DNA of 64,000 nt from Chryseobacterium arachidis (GTDB taxonomy: Bacteria > Bacteroidota > Bacteroidia > Flavobacteriales > Weeksellaceae). A model generated the notes under the pieces. It saw nothing but the letters and a program-made list of their open reading frames with translations. It did no database searches and was not told the origin of the DNA. Position numbers and translations under genes: made by a program. Position 1 is the first letter of the stretch. Each line of letters opens with the position of its first letter. Positions 31,657 to 42,900 of this stretch are shown in pieces. The stretch spans positions 434,001 through 498,000 of the forward strand of contig NZ_FQUT01000003.1 of NCBI RefSeq assembly GCF_900129245.1, read 5' to 3'.

Positions 31657-32879
31657 TACATCTTAAAACCGTCAATATAAATATTCTCCGCTTTCAAGCT
31701 TCCCTGGTTATAAAGAACATTCTGGAAATTATTCGTTTTAAAGGTAATAAAATCTGCTTTTAATCCTTCAGCTAATCTTCCTCTATCTTCCAAACCAAGT
31801 GCAAAGGCTGAACGGAAAGTCATTCCCGCTAAAACTTCTGCTGTTGTCAGTTTTTCAAATGTTGCTAAAATTGAAGCTTGTGTGATTAAATTTCCCATCG
31901 GTGCAGATCCCGGATTCCAATCGCTTGCAATGGCTACAATAGCTCCTGCGTCTAATAATTTTCTTGCCGGAGTAAATTTTTCACCCAATCCTAAGCTTGC
32001 GCCTGGCAAAGCTGTTGCCACAGTATCCGATTTTGCTAGAAACTCAATATCTTCATCAATCGTAGCTTCTAAATGGTCAGCAGATTTTGCGCCAACCTCA
32101 ACGGCAATTCTTGAACTTCCCGGTGTAAATTGATCTGCATGAACCGTAATTTCAAAACCTAAATCTTTAGTTTTAAGTAAGAATTCTTTACTTTCTACCG
32201 GTTGAAAAGCTGATTTTTCAATAAAAACATCAACACGTTTTGCCAGATTTTCTTCTTTTACTTTTGGCAAAATCTCATTTAAAATATATTGTAAATACTC
32301 CTCATTGTTTCCATCAAAATCTCTTGGTTTCAGGTGTGCAGAAAGACAGGTCGGAACTAAAGTTGCCTTGGTTTGTTTCTGAGCTTTTTTGATGATTCGA
32401 AGCATTTTCAATTCATTTTCCACATCTAATCCGTAGCCGCTTTTTACTTCAATTGTAGTAATTCCTAAAGAAATTAAAAAATCAATTCTTTCTAATAAAG
32501 TTTTCAACAATTCATTTTCCGAAGCATTTCTTGTATGCTGAACCGAACTCCAAATCCCTCCTCCACTTTCTGCAATTTCAAGATAAGTTTTTCCTGCATT
32601 ACGCATCGCAAAATCATTCGCACGGTTTCCACCAAAACAAATATGCGTGTGAGAATCCACGAAAGCCGGAAGAACGATTTGTTCTCCTTCAATTGTTTCA
32701 ATTTCTATATTTTGATTTTCAGATTTTAATGTTTCAAAATTTCCGACTTGCTGGATCTTATCATTTTCGATTAAAATTCCACCATCAATAATAATTTCAA
32801 GTTGTTCGTCGGAAAGTTTTCCTCTTAACGGAAGATTAGCAAGTGTTACGACTTGTTTAAAAGGTCCAATTAATTTCAT
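31656..32879 (-). CDS. hutI: Imidazolonepropionase
   Basis: Amidohydrolase of histidine degradation: hydrolyses imidazolonepropionate to formimidoylglutamate. The metal motif DSHTHICFGG (about 78-87) is clear, followed by 'VEVKSGYGLD' (about 142-151), the His in 'TVHADQF' (about 244-250), and the Asp of 'AIASDWNPGS' (about 325-334), typical of HutI. Full length (407 aa). It heads the operon with hutG, matching two consecutive steps of the pathway. Confidence 0.94.
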   Translation of the reverse strand: MKLIGPFKQVVTLANLPLRGKLSDEQLEIIIDGGILIENDKIQQVGNFETLKSENQNIEIETIEGEQIVLPAFVDSHTHICFGGNRANDFAMRNAGKTYLEIAESGGGIWSSVQHTRNASENELLKTLLERIDFLISLGITTIEVKSGYGLDVENELKMLRIIKKAQKQTKATLVPTCLSAHLKPRDFDGNNEEYLQYILNEILPKVKEENLAKRVDVFIEKSAFQPVESKEFLLKTKDLGFEITVHADQFTPGSSRIAVEVGAKSADHLEATIDEDIEFLAKSDTVATALPGASLGLGEKFTPARKLLDAGAIVAIASDWNPGSAPMGNLITQASILATFEKLTTAEVLAGMTFRSAFALGLEDRGRLAEGLKADFITFKTNNFQNVLYNQGSLKAENIYIDGFKM

Positions 32880-33129
32880 TTATTCAGTTTAAAGCTAAAA
32901 TTTAGATAAATTTACTTCATCCAGATTCCTTCAGAATGATAAAATGTATATTCTTTTTATCGTTCATAGGAATTTCAGCGTGGTTCTAAGCTAAGTAACT
33001 TTTATCTTTAAAATTTCTTCTCTCAAAAATACTTAAAATATCCGTTGTTCTCAAATCTTAATTTTTCATCAAATCAACCTTACTCTTAACCTCAATTTTC
33101 CTATCTTTACCGTAAATGAAATTGAATTA

Positions 33130-34152
33130 ATGCCCGATTTTTTACATCCAGACAAAGACAATTATTCCCGCGAAGAGCTTGCGCAGGAAGAACAGATTCG
33201 TCCCCAGAGTTTTAAAGATTTTGCGGGACAAAGAAAAACGCTGGAAAATCTTGAGGTTTTCGTAACGGCTGCCAAAAGACGTGGCGGCGCACTCGATCAT
33301 GTTCTTTTGCACGGTCCTCCAGGTCTTGGAAAAACCACATTAGCTAATATCATTGCCAATGAATTGGGTGTAAATTGTAAAATTACATCCGGTCCCGTTT
33401 TGGATAAGCCCGGAAGTTTAGCCGGTTTATTGACCAACCTTGAGGAAAACGATGTGCTTTTCATTGATGAAATTCACCGACTTTCTCCCGTTGTGGAAGA
33501 ATATCTTTATTCGGCTATGGAAGATTATAAAATCGATATTATGCTGGAAACAGGTCCGAATGCGAGAAGTGTTCAGATTGGTCTGAATCCTTTTACTTTG
33601 GTGGGAGCTACAACACGAAGCGGAATGCTAACAAAACCAATGTTGGCAAGGTTCGGAATTCAAAGCAGACTGGAATATTATACGATTGAATTACTATCGA
33701 TGATCATCATCCGAAGTGCAAGAGTTTTAGGTGTGAAAATCTATGAAGACGCAGCGATTGAAATTGCGAGAAGAAGCCGTGGAACGCCAAGAATTGCGAA
33801 TGCGCTTTTGAGAAGAGTTCGTGATTTTGCTGAGATCAAAGGAAATGGAGAAATTGAAATCAACATTACAAAATATGCGCTTGATTCATTAAATGTAGAC
33901 GAATTTGGTTTGGACGAAATGGACAACAAGATTATGCGAGTAATGATTGAAAACTTTAAAGGAAAACCAGTCGGAATTTCTGCTTTGGCAACATCGATTG
34001 CAGAAAATCCTGAAACATTGGAAGAAGTTTATGAGCCGTTTCTAATTCAGGAAGGGTTTATCATCAGAACACCAAGAGGTCGTGAGGTGACGGAAAAAGC
34101 GTATAAACATTTGAATATTGCAATTCCTAGAAATCCGGGAGAACTATTTTAG
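33130..34152 (+). CDS. ruvB: Holliday junction branch-migration helicase RuvB
   Basis: AAA+ motor of RuvABC that drives branch migration during recombination and repair. Walker [15 protein letters not shown] (about 59-72), Walker [13 protein letters not shown] (about 109-120), sensor '[13 protein letters not shown]' (about 158-170) and the arginine finger 'ARFG' follow the family order, and the winged-helix end ([13 protein letters not shown]) is complete at 340 aa. Confidence 0.97.
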   Translation: MPDFLHPDKDNYSREELAQEEQIRPQSFKDFAGQRKTLENLEVFVTAAKRRGGALDHVLLHGPPGLGKTTLANIIANELGVNCKITSGPVLDKPGSLAGLLTNLEENDVLFIDEIHRLSPVVEEYLYSAMEDYKIDIMLETGPNARSVQIGLNPFTLVGATTRSGMLTKPMLARFGIQSRLEYYTIELLSMIIIRSARVLGVKIYEDAAIEIARRSRGTPRIANALLRRVRDFAEIKGNGEIEINITKYALDSLNVDEFGLDEMDNKIMRVMIENFKGKPVGISALATSIAENPETLEEVYEPFLIQEGFIIRTPRGREVTEKAYKHLNIAIPRNPGELF

Positions 34153-34180
34153 TTTAGGGTTTTAAGTTTGATGCTTAAAG

Positions 34181-34212
34181 TTTTTTTAACCGCAAAAGTC
34201 ACAAAAGATTTT
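34181..34212 (+). repeat. Dispersed intergenic repeat, copy 1
   Basis: The sequence AACCGCAAAAGTCACAAAAG is nearly identical to copies at 34325-34352 (inverted) and 34984-35011. It lies just after ruvB. Copies 1 and 2 face each other and could fold an RNA hairpin. Confidence 0.55.
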
Positions 34213-34324
34213 AACACTTTAGTTCTTTAAGTTTAAATAAAAGTGAATAAAAGAACACACAAGTTTTGAAACTCTTTGATTTTCGTTTTTGTGAACTTTC
34301 TGTTTTAAGATTTTAAGCTAAATT

Positions 34325-34352
34325 GATCTTTTGTGACTTTTGTGGTAAAATA
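34325..34352 (-). repeat. Dispersed intergenic repeat, copy 2 (inverted)
   Basis: Reverse complement TTTTACCACAAAAGTCACAA matches copy 1. It lies just upstream of the PaiB-like start and is inverted relative to the other two. Confidence 0.55.
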
Positions 34353-34367
34353 AGACGTAAAAAATTT

Positions 34368-34979
34368 ATGTTTATACCTAAATTATATAAAAGCGAAGAT
34401 TACAATCTGATGAAAGAAATCATCCGGGAGAATTCTTTTGCTTTATTAATTTCTTCTGTGGATAAAATTCGGGCGACGCATTCTATGATTATGCTGAATG
34501 AAGATGATCCGGAAAATGTTTATATTGAAACTCATATTTCAAGAGCCAATCCGCAAGCGAAGACCTTGAAAAATGGGGATGAAGTTCTTTGTGATTTTTT
34601 AGGAGCGCACACCTATATTTCCAGCAGTTGGTACGATCACATCAATGTTTCAACATGGAATTATGAAGCTGTTCAGATCTACGGAAAAGTTGAGTTGATG
34701 AATGATGATGAATTGTACAATCATTTAGATAAATTAACTTCGAAATACGAAAGCTTTCAACAATGTCCGATGATGATGAAAGATATGGGAAAGGAATTTG
34801 TGGAAAAAGAAATGAAAGGTGCTTTTGGACTGAAAATTATTCCGACTGAGATTTTTATTAAACAGAAATTATCTCAAAACAGAAAAGAAAATGATTTTCA
34901 AAACATTATTTCAAATCTTGAAAATGGCGATGAAAACGGAAAACGAATTGCTGAAAAAATGAAACTATTGAAAAAATAG
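34368..34979 (+). CDS. PaiB-type FMN-binding protein, 203 aa
   Basis: The start MFIPKLYKSEDYNLMKEII and the later 'HISRANPQAKTLKNGDEVLC' and 'YISSSWYDHINVSTWNYEAV' segments are PaiB-family signatures; the fold is a split-barrel FMN binder. PaiB was named a negative regulator in Bacillus, but homologues may be flavin enzymes. ATG 34368 is chosen; an in-frame ATG 45 bases upstream lies inside a dispersed repeat. It stands alone between repeats. Confidence 0.8.
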   Translation: MFIPKLYKSEDYNLMKEIIRENSFALLISSVDKIRATHSMIMLNEDDPENVYIETHISRANPQAKTLKNGDEVLCDFLGAHTYISSSWYDHINVSTWNYEAVQIYGKVELMNDDELYNHLDKLTSKYESFQQCPMMMKDMGKEFVEKEMKGAFGLKIIPTEIFIKQKLSQNRKENDFQNIISNLENGDENGKRIAEKMKLLKK

Positions 34980-34983
34980 TATT

Positions 34984-35011
34984 ATTTTTTACCGCAAAAG
35001 TTACAAAAGAT
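34984..35011 (+). repeat. Dispersed intergenic repeat, copy 3
   Basis: TTTTACCGCAAAAGTTACAA matches copy 1 in the same orientation. The remaining gap to 35276 is AT-rich and holds nothing else I can assign. Confidence 0.55.
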
Positions 35012-35276
35012 GTTAGTTTTGAAAAACCAGTTCTTCAAAAGGTCATAAAAGCAAAATTTTATTTTAAAATTCTCTTGCCTTGTGTCTTTTAACATTAAGA
35101 AATTAAGATTTAAAGTTCTATACTTAAAAAAACTTATTAAAATCAATTTATTGATTCTTAAATTCAAACAATAAAAAAATCTTAAATCCTTAATGTTTAA
35201 ATAAAAAATAAACTTTGTTTATTTAGATTAAGAAAATTAAGAACAAATAAATACATTATAAAAAACTTAATATTAT

Positions 35277-36143
35277 ATGAAATTATATCCAATACAATGT
35301 GGAAAATTTAAACTGGATGGCGGCGCCATGTTCGGAGTCGTCCCAAAGAGTCTGTGGGAAAAAACCAATCCTGCAGACGAAAAAAATCTAATTGAACTGG
35401 GAACACGCTCCCTTCTTGTGGAGGATGGAAAAAAATTAATCCTGATTGATTGCGGTCTTGGAAACAAACAGGATGATAAATTTTTCGGTCACTACTCGCT
35501 TTGGGGAGACGATAATTTAGACAAAAACTTAAAAAAATATGGTTTTGTAAGAGAAGATATCACTGATGTTTTCTTAACGCACCTTCACTTCGATCACTGC
35601 GGTGGTGCCATTGAATGGAATGATGACAAAACAGGTTACAGACCGGCATTCAAAAATGCACAGTTCTGGACAAATGAAAACCACTGGCAATGGGCAACAG
35701 AGCCAAACGCAAGAGAAAAAGCAAGTTTCTTAAAGGAAAATATTCTTCCTATTGAGGAAAGCGGACAATTAAACTTTTTGCCACTCCCGACAACTGGAAA
35801 TTATGGTTTTGCTCCGGATCTGAAAATGGATGTCATTTTCGTTGACGGGCATACCGAAAAACAGATGCTTCCGGTCATTCAATATCAGGAAAAAACAATT
35901 GTTTTTGCAGCCGATTTGATTCCGACAGTCGGACATATTCCTCAGGTTTATGTAATGGGGTATGATACCCGACCGCTTTTAACGCTGGAAGAAAAAGGAA
36001 AATTTTTGAAGCAATGTGTGGATAACGAATATTTACTGTTCTTCGAGCATGATGCTCACAACGAACTGGCAAGTCTTAAAATGACCGAAAAAGGAGTGAG
36101 ACTGGATGAGACGTTTAGCTTTAATGATGTTTTTGGATATTAA
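35277..36143 (+). CDS. MBL-fold metallo-hydrolase, 288 aa
   Basis: The metallo-beta-lactamase fold is shown by THLHFDHCGGAIEW (about 100-113), which holds the HxHxDH zinc motif, a later His in 'FVDGHTEKQM' and Asp in 'VFAADLIPTVG', and a final His near 260 in FFEHDAHNEL. The sequence resembles lactonase-like or N-acyl-hydrolase MBL proteins. No signal peptide is present. It lies 9 bp before coaE, so the two are probably co-transcribed. Substrate unknown. Confidence 0.85.
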   Translation: MKLYPIQCGKFKLDGGAMFGVVPKSLWEKTNPADEKNLIELGTRSLLVEDGKKLILIDCGLGNKQDDKFFGHYSLWGDDNLDKNLKKYGFVREDITDVFLTHLHFDHCGGAIEWNDDKTGYRPAFKNAQFWTNENHWQWATEPNAREKASFLKENILPIEESGQLNFLPLPTTGNYGFAPDLKMDVIFVDGHTEKQMLPVIQYQEKTIVFAADLIPTVGHIPQVYVMGYDTRPLLTLEEKGKFLKQCVDNEYLLFFEHDAHNELASLKMTEKGVRLDETFSFNDVFGY

Positions 36144-36152
36144 TTTTTAACT

Positions 36153-36788
36153 ATGGAAGAATTACATTCAGAAACTCAGAAATTAGAACCTGACCCATTA
36201 TCAGGTCCTAAAATCATTGGTTTAACAGGCGGAATCGGTTCCGGAAAAACTACTGTTGCTAAATTTATCGAAGAATTCGGATTTCCGGTTTATTATTCGG
36301 ATGACAGAGCAAAGGATATTGTAAATGATAACGATGATTTAAAGCTAAAAATCAAAGAACTTTTAGGCGACGAGGCTTATGATGAAAATGGACTTTACAA
36401 CAGAAAATTCGTAGCTGAAAAGGTTTTTAACAACAAAGATCTATTGCAAAGCCTAAATGAAATTATTCATCCTGCTGTCCGGATTGATTTTGAAGATTGG
36501 GTGAAAAGACAAACAAAGTATCTGGTTTTTAAAGAAACGGCTTTGTTGTTTGAATTAAAACTCAACAGGCAATGTTACAAATCGGTTCTCGTTACTGCCG
36601 AAGATAATATCAGAGCGAAAAGAGTGATGGACAGAGACGGGAAAACCTACCGGGAAGTAGAAGCCGTCATGGAGAAGCAGATGCCCGAAAAAGACAAGAT
36701 AAAACTAGCAGACTGCATCATTTATAACAATACAAATTTAGAAGATTTAAAGGATCAAACCGAAAAGATCGTCTTCGATATTGAATAA
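36153..36788 (+). CDS. coaE: Dephospho-CoA kinase
   Basis: Last enzyme of coenzyme A synthesis, phosphorylating dephospho-CoA. P-loop GLTGGIGSGKTTVAKF (about 24-39), 'VYYSDDRAKDIV' (about 47-58) and the 'HPAVR' (about 109-113) and 'RVMDRDG' lid segments follow the family. The N-terminal 20 residues are an extra tail. It ends before a hairpin terminator (about 36795-36827). Confidence 0.94.
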   Translation: MEELHSETQKLEPDPLSGPKIIGLTGGIGSGKTTVAKFIEEFGFPVYYSDDRAKDIVNDNDDLKLKIKELLGDEAYDENGLYNRKFVAEKVFNNKDLLQSLNEIIHPAVRIDFEDWVKRQTKYLVFKETALLFELKLNRQCYKSVLVTAEDNIRAKRVMDRDGKTYREVEAVMEKQMPEKDKIKLADCIIYNNTNLEDLKDQTEKIVFDIE

Positions 36789-36794
36789 CAAAAT

Positions 36795-36827
36795 TAAACT
36801 CGTTGGATTTGTTCCAGCGAGTTTTTT
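36795..36827 (+). terminator. Terminator after coaE
   Basis: ACTCGTTGGA and TCCAGCGAGT form a stem with one mismatch, followed by TTTTTTT. Confidence 0.65.
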
Positions 36828-36920
36828 TGATGTCTTTATCTAATTGTATCGCTCCGATTTTAAATATAAACTGATTCTTTTTTATAATCAACTTTAGCTG
36901 AATCTGCTTTTCTAAAATAA

Positions 36921-36950
36921 AAATAGGCTCCCATTTCTGAGAGCCTATTT
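36921..36950 (-). terminator. Terminator after the 2151-aa protease gene
   Basis: AAATAGGCTC (36921-36930) and GAGCCTATTT (36941-36950) pair perfectly, downstream of the minus-strand stop at 36972. Confidence 0.75.
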
Positions 36951-36971
36951 AAGTGGATTAATGATTAAATG

Positions 36972-39900
36972 TTATTCTTTGATAAATTTCTTCTGAACAG
37001 ATATTGTATCTCCGTCCATAATGTCTATTACATAAACTCCGTTTATTAAGGCGTGTACATCAATTTTATTATTCAGGATAATACCGTTTGAAACCAACTG
37101 TCCTGAAGCACTGTATATTTTATAACTCGCTTTTTTGCTGATATTTTTAACATACAATACTGTACTAACCGGGTTAGGATAAATTAAGATATCCGTCTGG
37201 TTGATAGGGTTAGGCACAGGAAGTTTAGAAATTCTTACTGTATAATCTTCAACTTCACCATTAGCAAAGTTTGTACAGTTCACAGGGATAGCATCTTTTG
37301 ACATTGCTACTCTCATTACTACATATTTGTAGTCTGTTAAGCTTACAAAAGCATCTGCAGGTACTGTGAATGTTCCAGTCGCAGTAGCATCTGCACTTGG
37401 TGATGCTACAAGAATTCTTTCATCGATATCGAAATATCCGTTTCTGTTGAAGTCGATCCAAACAGCCACTCCAGCCTTGGCGTTACCTGTCAGCTTTTTA
37501 TCGATTGTGATCTTATTGTTCGCAGAACCCTGGATCAATTCGATAAACTTATTAGTAACACCTGTATAATCCGTATAGTTTGAAGCTAATGAAGGATTTG
37601 TCATCTCAGCCTTACCATTTGGCGTTACCGTAACTTTTGAAATATATTCAGAAGTTCCTGTTGTAGAATGCATCTGGCAATATACAATAGTAGGGGTTGT
37701 GAAGAAATATGGCAATGTATAATTACCAGGAGTTCCGCTACATACGTTTGCTACCTGCATTTCATACTGAGTCAATTCTATCAAACCTGTTAATGTAATC
37801 GTATTCGTATTTGAAGTAACTGTTGTCCAGCTTGGAATACCTACTTTTCTATATCTCAGGATATAAGTTGCACCTGGGAACGGAGTCCATGTCACAACAG
37901 CCGTAGTTGGAGTAAGGTTTGTGATCGTTAGTCCCGGAGGAGGTAATTCACACGTTCTTTCCGTTGTAAATACTTTAGGATTAGACCACGGGTTTACCGT
38001 AGTTTCACCATTACACTTATTCGCTACCTGAACTTCATACGTTGTATATGGACTTAATCCTGTAATTGTATAAGTATTTAACGGCGGTGTTGTAACATTA
38101 ATTGTAATCCATCCACCTGCTCCACTTCCTACAATTCTGTATCTGATTACATAAGTAGAACTTGCAGCTACCGGAGCCCAATTGATAACAGCAGAGTTTG
38201 TTGTTACCGTACCAATGGTTACATTCGGTGGCGTAGGATCACATCTTGTTGTGAACGTCTGAGTTGCTGTATATGTTCCGGCTGCAGTACCACAACTTGT
38301 AGCAATCTGAACTTCGTAGGTAGTTGCAGGAGTTAAACCTGTTAACGCCAACGGAGGATTAGCTGTTAATGTTGAAGCCACTACATCAGTCCAAGCAGTT
38401 GTACCTGCCACTCTGTATCTTACGATAAATGTAAGTGCACCTGTAGGCACTGTCCAGGTAACGTTTGCAGAAGTATGAGTAATTGTATTAAACGCTAAGT
38501 TTGTTGGTACCGCTGTAGAACAAGGTCTCAATCTTACTGCGTAATCTTCAACCTCACCGTTTACTGCATTCTGACACATTACCGGAGCACTTGAACGTTT
38601 CAGAACAACTCTCATTGTAGTTGTCAATGGTCCGTTATAAGCATTGTTCGGTACATTGAATAAGGCAGTCACAGGGCTTGTTGCACTTGCTGCAGAAGCC
38701 ATAATCTGCTCTGAAGTTTCGAATACACCATTTCTGTTGAAGTCGATCCAAGCAGAAACAGCATCACTTTGAGCCGTTCCGGACCAACCTTTAGCTACAG
38801 AAATCTTATTTCCTACAGAACCAATTTCCAAGTTAACTAAAGTAGCCGGTGTAGTATAGCTTATATAATTAGTCTGAACAGAAGTATTACTCATTGGCGG
38901 AATTCCTGGGTTCACTGATGTCATTGTAACATTCGAAATGAAATCAGTGGTTCCTGTACCTGTCATTGAACAGTAAGTAATAGGTGTCGTAGTAAATGGC
39001 GTAGACGTAGACCAAGGTCCCTGAGTTCCGCCACAGATAGTTGCCACCTGTACTTCATAAGCAGTCTGCTCAGTAAGACCGGTAATATTATACGTATTTC
39101 CGTTCACTACCGGTGAAGTTATCCACGTACCCACAGGGTTTGTTGTTCTCCATCTTACCAGATAAGTAGCACCTGTAGAAGAAATCCAAGAAACTGTAGC
39201 TGTCGTAGCACCAACGTTTGTTAAGGTAATACCTGAAGGAGCTGCAGTAGTACATGGCTGTATATCTATAAATCTTACCTGATAATCTTCCACCTCTCCA
39301 TCACTTGTAAGTGGCGAACATGCATCAGTTGGAGTATAATAATATACAATAATTCTCATTTTTACTTTATTTGTTCCAGAGTACGCACTAGCAGGAACTG
39401 CAAAAGTAGCCGTAACAGGTGTAGTTGAAGAATAACCTAATGCCATTACTCTTTCTCCTGCTCCTGTACCGATAGGGTTATTATTAAATACGCCATCACC
39501 ATTTAAATCCAGCCATGCATAAGTAGAATATGTACCCGATGTAATAGTTCTACCCACAGACAATACATTACCTGTAGAGTTACGAGCTAGTGTAATGATT
39601 TTCGTATTATCATTTGAATAATCTGTATATGTACTAGGCCCCGAGTTGTTAGTCATCATTGGAGTAGCAGTACCTGTTACAGTAATATTATTGATATATC
39701 CATTGGTAACACTTGTCGTCGTAGGAGTACAATATGTACTTGTAGGAGTTGTAAAGTTCACAGAGCTCGACCAAGGTCCTGTAGTTCCTCCACAAATTGT
39801 AGCAACCTGTACTTCATACGTTGTAGATGCATTTAAATTAATGATCGTATAAGGGTTAGTAGCATTCGCAATTACTATCCATGCTCCTGTCCCTGTTCTG

Positions 39901-42900
39901 TATCTTAAAGTATAAGTTGCTCCTGTTGCATTAATCCAAGAAACCGATGCGGTAGATGCCGTAACATTTGAAACAACAATTGGAGATGGTGCAGCTGTTG
40001 TACAAGGAGCCAAATCAATAATTCTAACAGCATAATCCTCAATCTCACCATTAGCAACAGTAGCACAAGGGTCTGTAATTGTACTTGTAGAAACAATCAC
40101 TCTCATTCTAAGAGTTAACGGACCGTTGTAAGAAGTTGCAGGAACAGTAAACGTTGCTGTAATTGGCGTCGTAGTACTTGCTGTAGTACTTACCACTCTT
40201 TCACCTGTTTCGAAAATACCGTTTCGGTTAAAATCAATCCAAGCACCCACTGCCAATGAAGACTGAGTAGTTGTTAACCATGACTTCGCAATTGAAATAC
40301 TGTTGTTTGTAGAATTACGAACCAACGTAACCAGCTTAGCCGGATCCGGAGAGTAATTTGTATAAGAGTTTGCCAATGAATTATTACTCATTATGTAAGA
40401 ATTCGTAGGGGCAATCGTCACATTAGAAATATAGCCGTTGTTATTAGTCGTTGCTGTGATATTACAATACGTAACAGCAGGCGTTGTAAACGGATAAGGT
40501 GCAGTGAATGTACCTGTAGTTCCTGAGCAAACATACGCTACCTGAACCTCATACTGAGTAGATTCTGTTAATCCATTAATAGTATAAGCACTGGTAGTTA
40601 ATGGGACTGTAGTCCAAGTAGTAGAACCAAGTGGTCTATACTGTAAAATATAAGTTGCTCCAATTGCAGGATCCCACATCACGTAAGCAGAAGTTGCGGT
40701 GATATTAGAAACTGAAAGGTTTAAAGGAGCATTACTTGTACAAGGAATAGGCTGAATTAATTTAACAGCGTAGTCCTCAACTTCCCCGTCACTGAAGCTT
40801 GTACATATTACCGGAGTTGCATTGTACTGCATCACCACTCTCATTCTTGTAGTGGCAGGTCCGTTGTATGCCGTTGCCGGAACATCAAAAGTAGCAGATA
40901 CAGGAGTTGTAGTACTAGATGGTGAGTTCATCACACGCTCAGAAGCCTCAAATACTCCGTTTCTGTTAAAGTCAATCCAAACACTTACTGCTTCACTCCA
41001 TATAGAGAATGGGAAAAACTTAGTTACAGAAACAGTATTACCTGTAGATCCGATCACTAAATTTACCAAAGCACTTGGTGTATTGGTGTAATCTGTATAC
41101 GTAGAACCTGCAGAGTTATTACTCATTACCGGAGCCCCAACTGGAGTTACTGTAACGTTAGAAATATACTCTGAAGAGAAGTTACTGGATGTCTGCGTAC
41201 AGTAAGTTAAGCCTAATGTCGTAAAGTTCGTAGAAGCAGAGAAAGGTCCCTGAACTCCTGAACATACGGTAGACACCTGCACTTCATACTGAATACCGTC
41301 TGATAAACCGGTAAGATTTACAGAGTTTCCTGTAGAGTTAACCGTAATCCAAGTTGCACTTCCTACCGGACGATAACGGATTACATAAGTAGAGTTTGCA
41401 GTTGCTGTCCAGGTTACAGTAGCTGTAGTTTGCGTAATAGCAGACACCACAATACCTGTTGGTGCAACGCCTGTACAGTTTAAAAGAGAAGCAACCGTGG
41501 CAGTACCAATCGCATAAAATACGTTCCCGATAGCACTTACTCTAATTTTAATAGTAGCACCTACTGTAAGACCTGTAATATTTATAGACTCATTCCCATC
41601 GTTTGGTGTAGAAGCAGAAAGTACTGTCCATGTTACCCCATTATCTGCAGTGTAGTCTATTTTAACATTGGCAACATTATAAGGTGCAGCAGTTGTATTC
41701 ACTACATCCCACGTAATATTGGTTGGCCCGTTATTATATGCTGCCGTTGTAGTTACCTTAAATGGTCCGTCGTTTCCGACAACAATCTGCTGATTTGCAA
41801 ACTGAGTTTGCTGTTGGTCTGCTGCAGGGTTATTGTCTCTTACCGTAACTCTGAAGTTTGTATTTCTGGCTACCGTAGAAACAGCTTCCCATCCGTTATT
41901 GGAGTTATTTAGAACCCCTGCCAATACAGATGACAATTTAGGAAAGTATCTGGTAGGGCTTGTGGTAGGGCTGAAGGATCTAAATGTTGCCCCACTGGCT
42001 GTAGATCCTAAATTATTTTTATTAATTGTGACCGTAGCGTTATCTACCTGTTCCCAACAGTATGTTAAAGGATCATTTTCAGGATCTGTTGCCGAAGCTG
42101 TCAGCACAAATGCCGTTCCCTTAGGTATATTATAAGTAGACAGTGCCGCAATTACAGGTGGATTATTGTTAATCGTTGTTTCGATGTCACAAGTTTTACT
42201 CACCAAATTATTCTGAACCTGATTAATGCTTACTGCATGGAAATAAGCATCAGAATGAGGCTGAACATCAGTATTCGCCCCAGTAATTCCAGCATATCCC
42301 ATAATAGTAGATCCGGATCCCGGCTCTACGTTTACTCCCGCCGATTCCAGACCGTGAGAGAATGTGTGGTTAGCTCCTAATTGGTGACCTATTTCATGAG
42401 CTACATAATCGATATCAAAATTATCTCCCTGAGGAATCCCATCCGCAGGAGAAGTGTATCCTGACCCTTTTTGAGTCGCTGTGGAGTTTGCAGGATTTAC
42501 ACAAACGCAACCAATACAGCCTGCATTTCCGCCTCCGCCGGACGCTCCGAATAGATGTCCGATATCATAGTTCGCATTTCCAACATTGGTCGTAAGAGTC
42601 TGCTGAAGCTGAAGATTCCAGTTGTTCATCTGGGCAGCAGGAGAATAAGGATCCGTAGCAGGATCTGAATAGATTACTCCCGGATAGTTCTGCAAAAGAA
42701 GTCGCAGAGCGAAATCTTTCTCAAATACTCCATTTACTCTTGTCAACGTAGCATTGATAGCAGTTAACGCACCGGCAACAGTTCCCCCGAAGTATTGTGT
42801 ATACTCCCCGGTAACTGACATTGCCAGTCTCATCGTTCTGAACTTTTTGTCTGAAGACTTTGCAAAATCCGTTGTTTGATTCGCAAAATTCTTACCTGCT

